From Planctomycetota bacterium (GTDB lineage: Bacteria; Planctomycetota; Planctomycetia; Planctomycetales; Planctomycetaceae): a stretch of DNA of 64,000 nucleotides. The translations under genes and the position numbers were made by a program. The notes under the pieces were generated by a model. The model saw only the letters and a list, made by a program, of their open reading frames with translations. It was not told the DNA's origin and did not search any database. The DNA lies in the NCBI GenBank assembly GCA_030836185.1, contig JAURQH010000021.1:159091-223090 (forward strand), written 5' to 3'. How positions within the stretch are numbered: position 1 is the stretch's first letter; each line of letters begins with the position of its first letter. Positions 63,869-64,000 of this stretch are shown piece after piece.

Positions 63869-64000
63869 TGGACCCCATTATTTGGACCACGGGCGGGTTC
63901 TGCTTAGAGAGAAAGAACCACGCGATTTGACCGGCCGCTGCGGTACACTTCCGCTGGCGTTTGGCGGTCGAGCGAACTGTGTCTTCGCTCGTGGCTGTAG
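63869..64000. mobile_element. End of an IS3/IS481-like insertion sequence, cut by window edge
   Basis: From about 63869 (TGGACCCC) the DNA no longer belongs to DUF1559, and a transposase C-terminus starts at 63906 reading on the minus strand. TGGACCCCATTATTTGGACC is the probable terminal repeat. The other IS end and the rest of DUF1559 should be outside the window. The exact boundary is approximate. Confidence 0.7.
63904..64000 (-). CDS. Transposase C-terminus (integrase catalytic core end), partial
   Basis: On the minus strand the first 31 complete codons from the window edge read YSHERRHSSLDRQTPAEVYR, then SGRSNRVVLSL and a TAA at 63904-63906. N/S-H-E-R-x-H-S-x-L-x-x-x-T-P-A-E-x-Y is the hallmark end of rve-type integrase cores in IS3 and IS481 transposases. 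The upstream part lies outside the window. Confidence 0.85.
   Translation of the reverse strand, partial: YSHERRHSSLDRQTPAEVYRSGRSNRVVLSL

Overview
The window reads as a chromosomal segment of a planctomycete (phylum Planctomycetota, probably order Planctomycetales). The pointers are lineage-typical families: a paired DUF1549/DUF1553 plus DUF1501 locus with 'planctomycete cytochrome' CxxCH domains, a very large PVC-type heme-binding protein, a DUF1559 protein, a formylglycine-type sulfatase, a PEP-CTERM protein, and two groEL genes around one groES. Base composition looks balanced. I see no tRNA, rRNA or CRISPR array. Most of the window is ordinary housekeeping and carbohydrate metabolism. 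I did not find a clearly new multi-gene system and do not claim one.

Layout. 0-5.4 kb: on the minus strand a glycosyltransferase start (cut by the window edge), an SGNH hydrolase, nrdR, a secreted protein and purC, with a plus-strand thioredoxin/heme/PDZ protein between them. 5.6-15 kb: a degenerate GH10-like protein, a sugar isomerase/epimerase, an alpha-glucan phosphorylase, zwf, a frameshifted sulfotransferase-like gene, a RidA protein, a methyltransferase and peptide deformylase. 15-24.4 kb (minus strand): a 1361-residue heme/PmoA-like protein behind a LacI regulator with a striking inverted repeat upstream, XdhC, a K+ channel and an HTTM membrane protein pair. 24.8-30.5 kb: a Tad/Flp-type pilus core (two paralogous prepilins, cpaB, cpaF, tadB, tadC). 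30.6-31.5 kb: a decayed PP2C phosphatase. 31.6-39.7 kb: an FdhF/YdeP-type molybdenum oxidoreductase, a small membrane protein, glgC, and a pntAA-pntAB-pntB-coaX operon. 40-46.5 kb: a chaperone island (groEL1-groES-groEL2-dnaJ-grpE-fmdB-yacG) with hairpins in the groE gaps. 46.6-53.7 kb: a strong promoter, a structured leader, and the DUF1549/DUF1553 and DUF1501 genes, closed by an intrinsic terminator. 53.8-64 kb: two secreted metalloproteases (one with a frameshifted PEP-CTERM anchor), a second K+ channel, cysH, small exported proteins, a methyltransferase, a sulfatase, and a DUF1559 gene cut by an insertion sequence that runs off the window.

How they fit. glgC and glgP (glycogen synthesis and breakdown), zwf and the proton-translocating transhydrogenase form a glycogen/NADPH theme, though not one operon. 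The secreted heme, WD40, sulfatase and protease genes belong to the exported degradative repertoire typical of planctomycetes. Three genes carry lesions: two single-base losses in homopolymers (12447-12450 and 54741-54745), which could be consensus errors, and a PP2C gene with several independent lesions that is surely decayed. The items most worth a second look are the structured leader at 46653-46790, the LacI inverted repeat, the paralogous prepilin pair with a strong terminator between them, the His/Met-rich GroEL1 tail, and the K+ channel filter variants.
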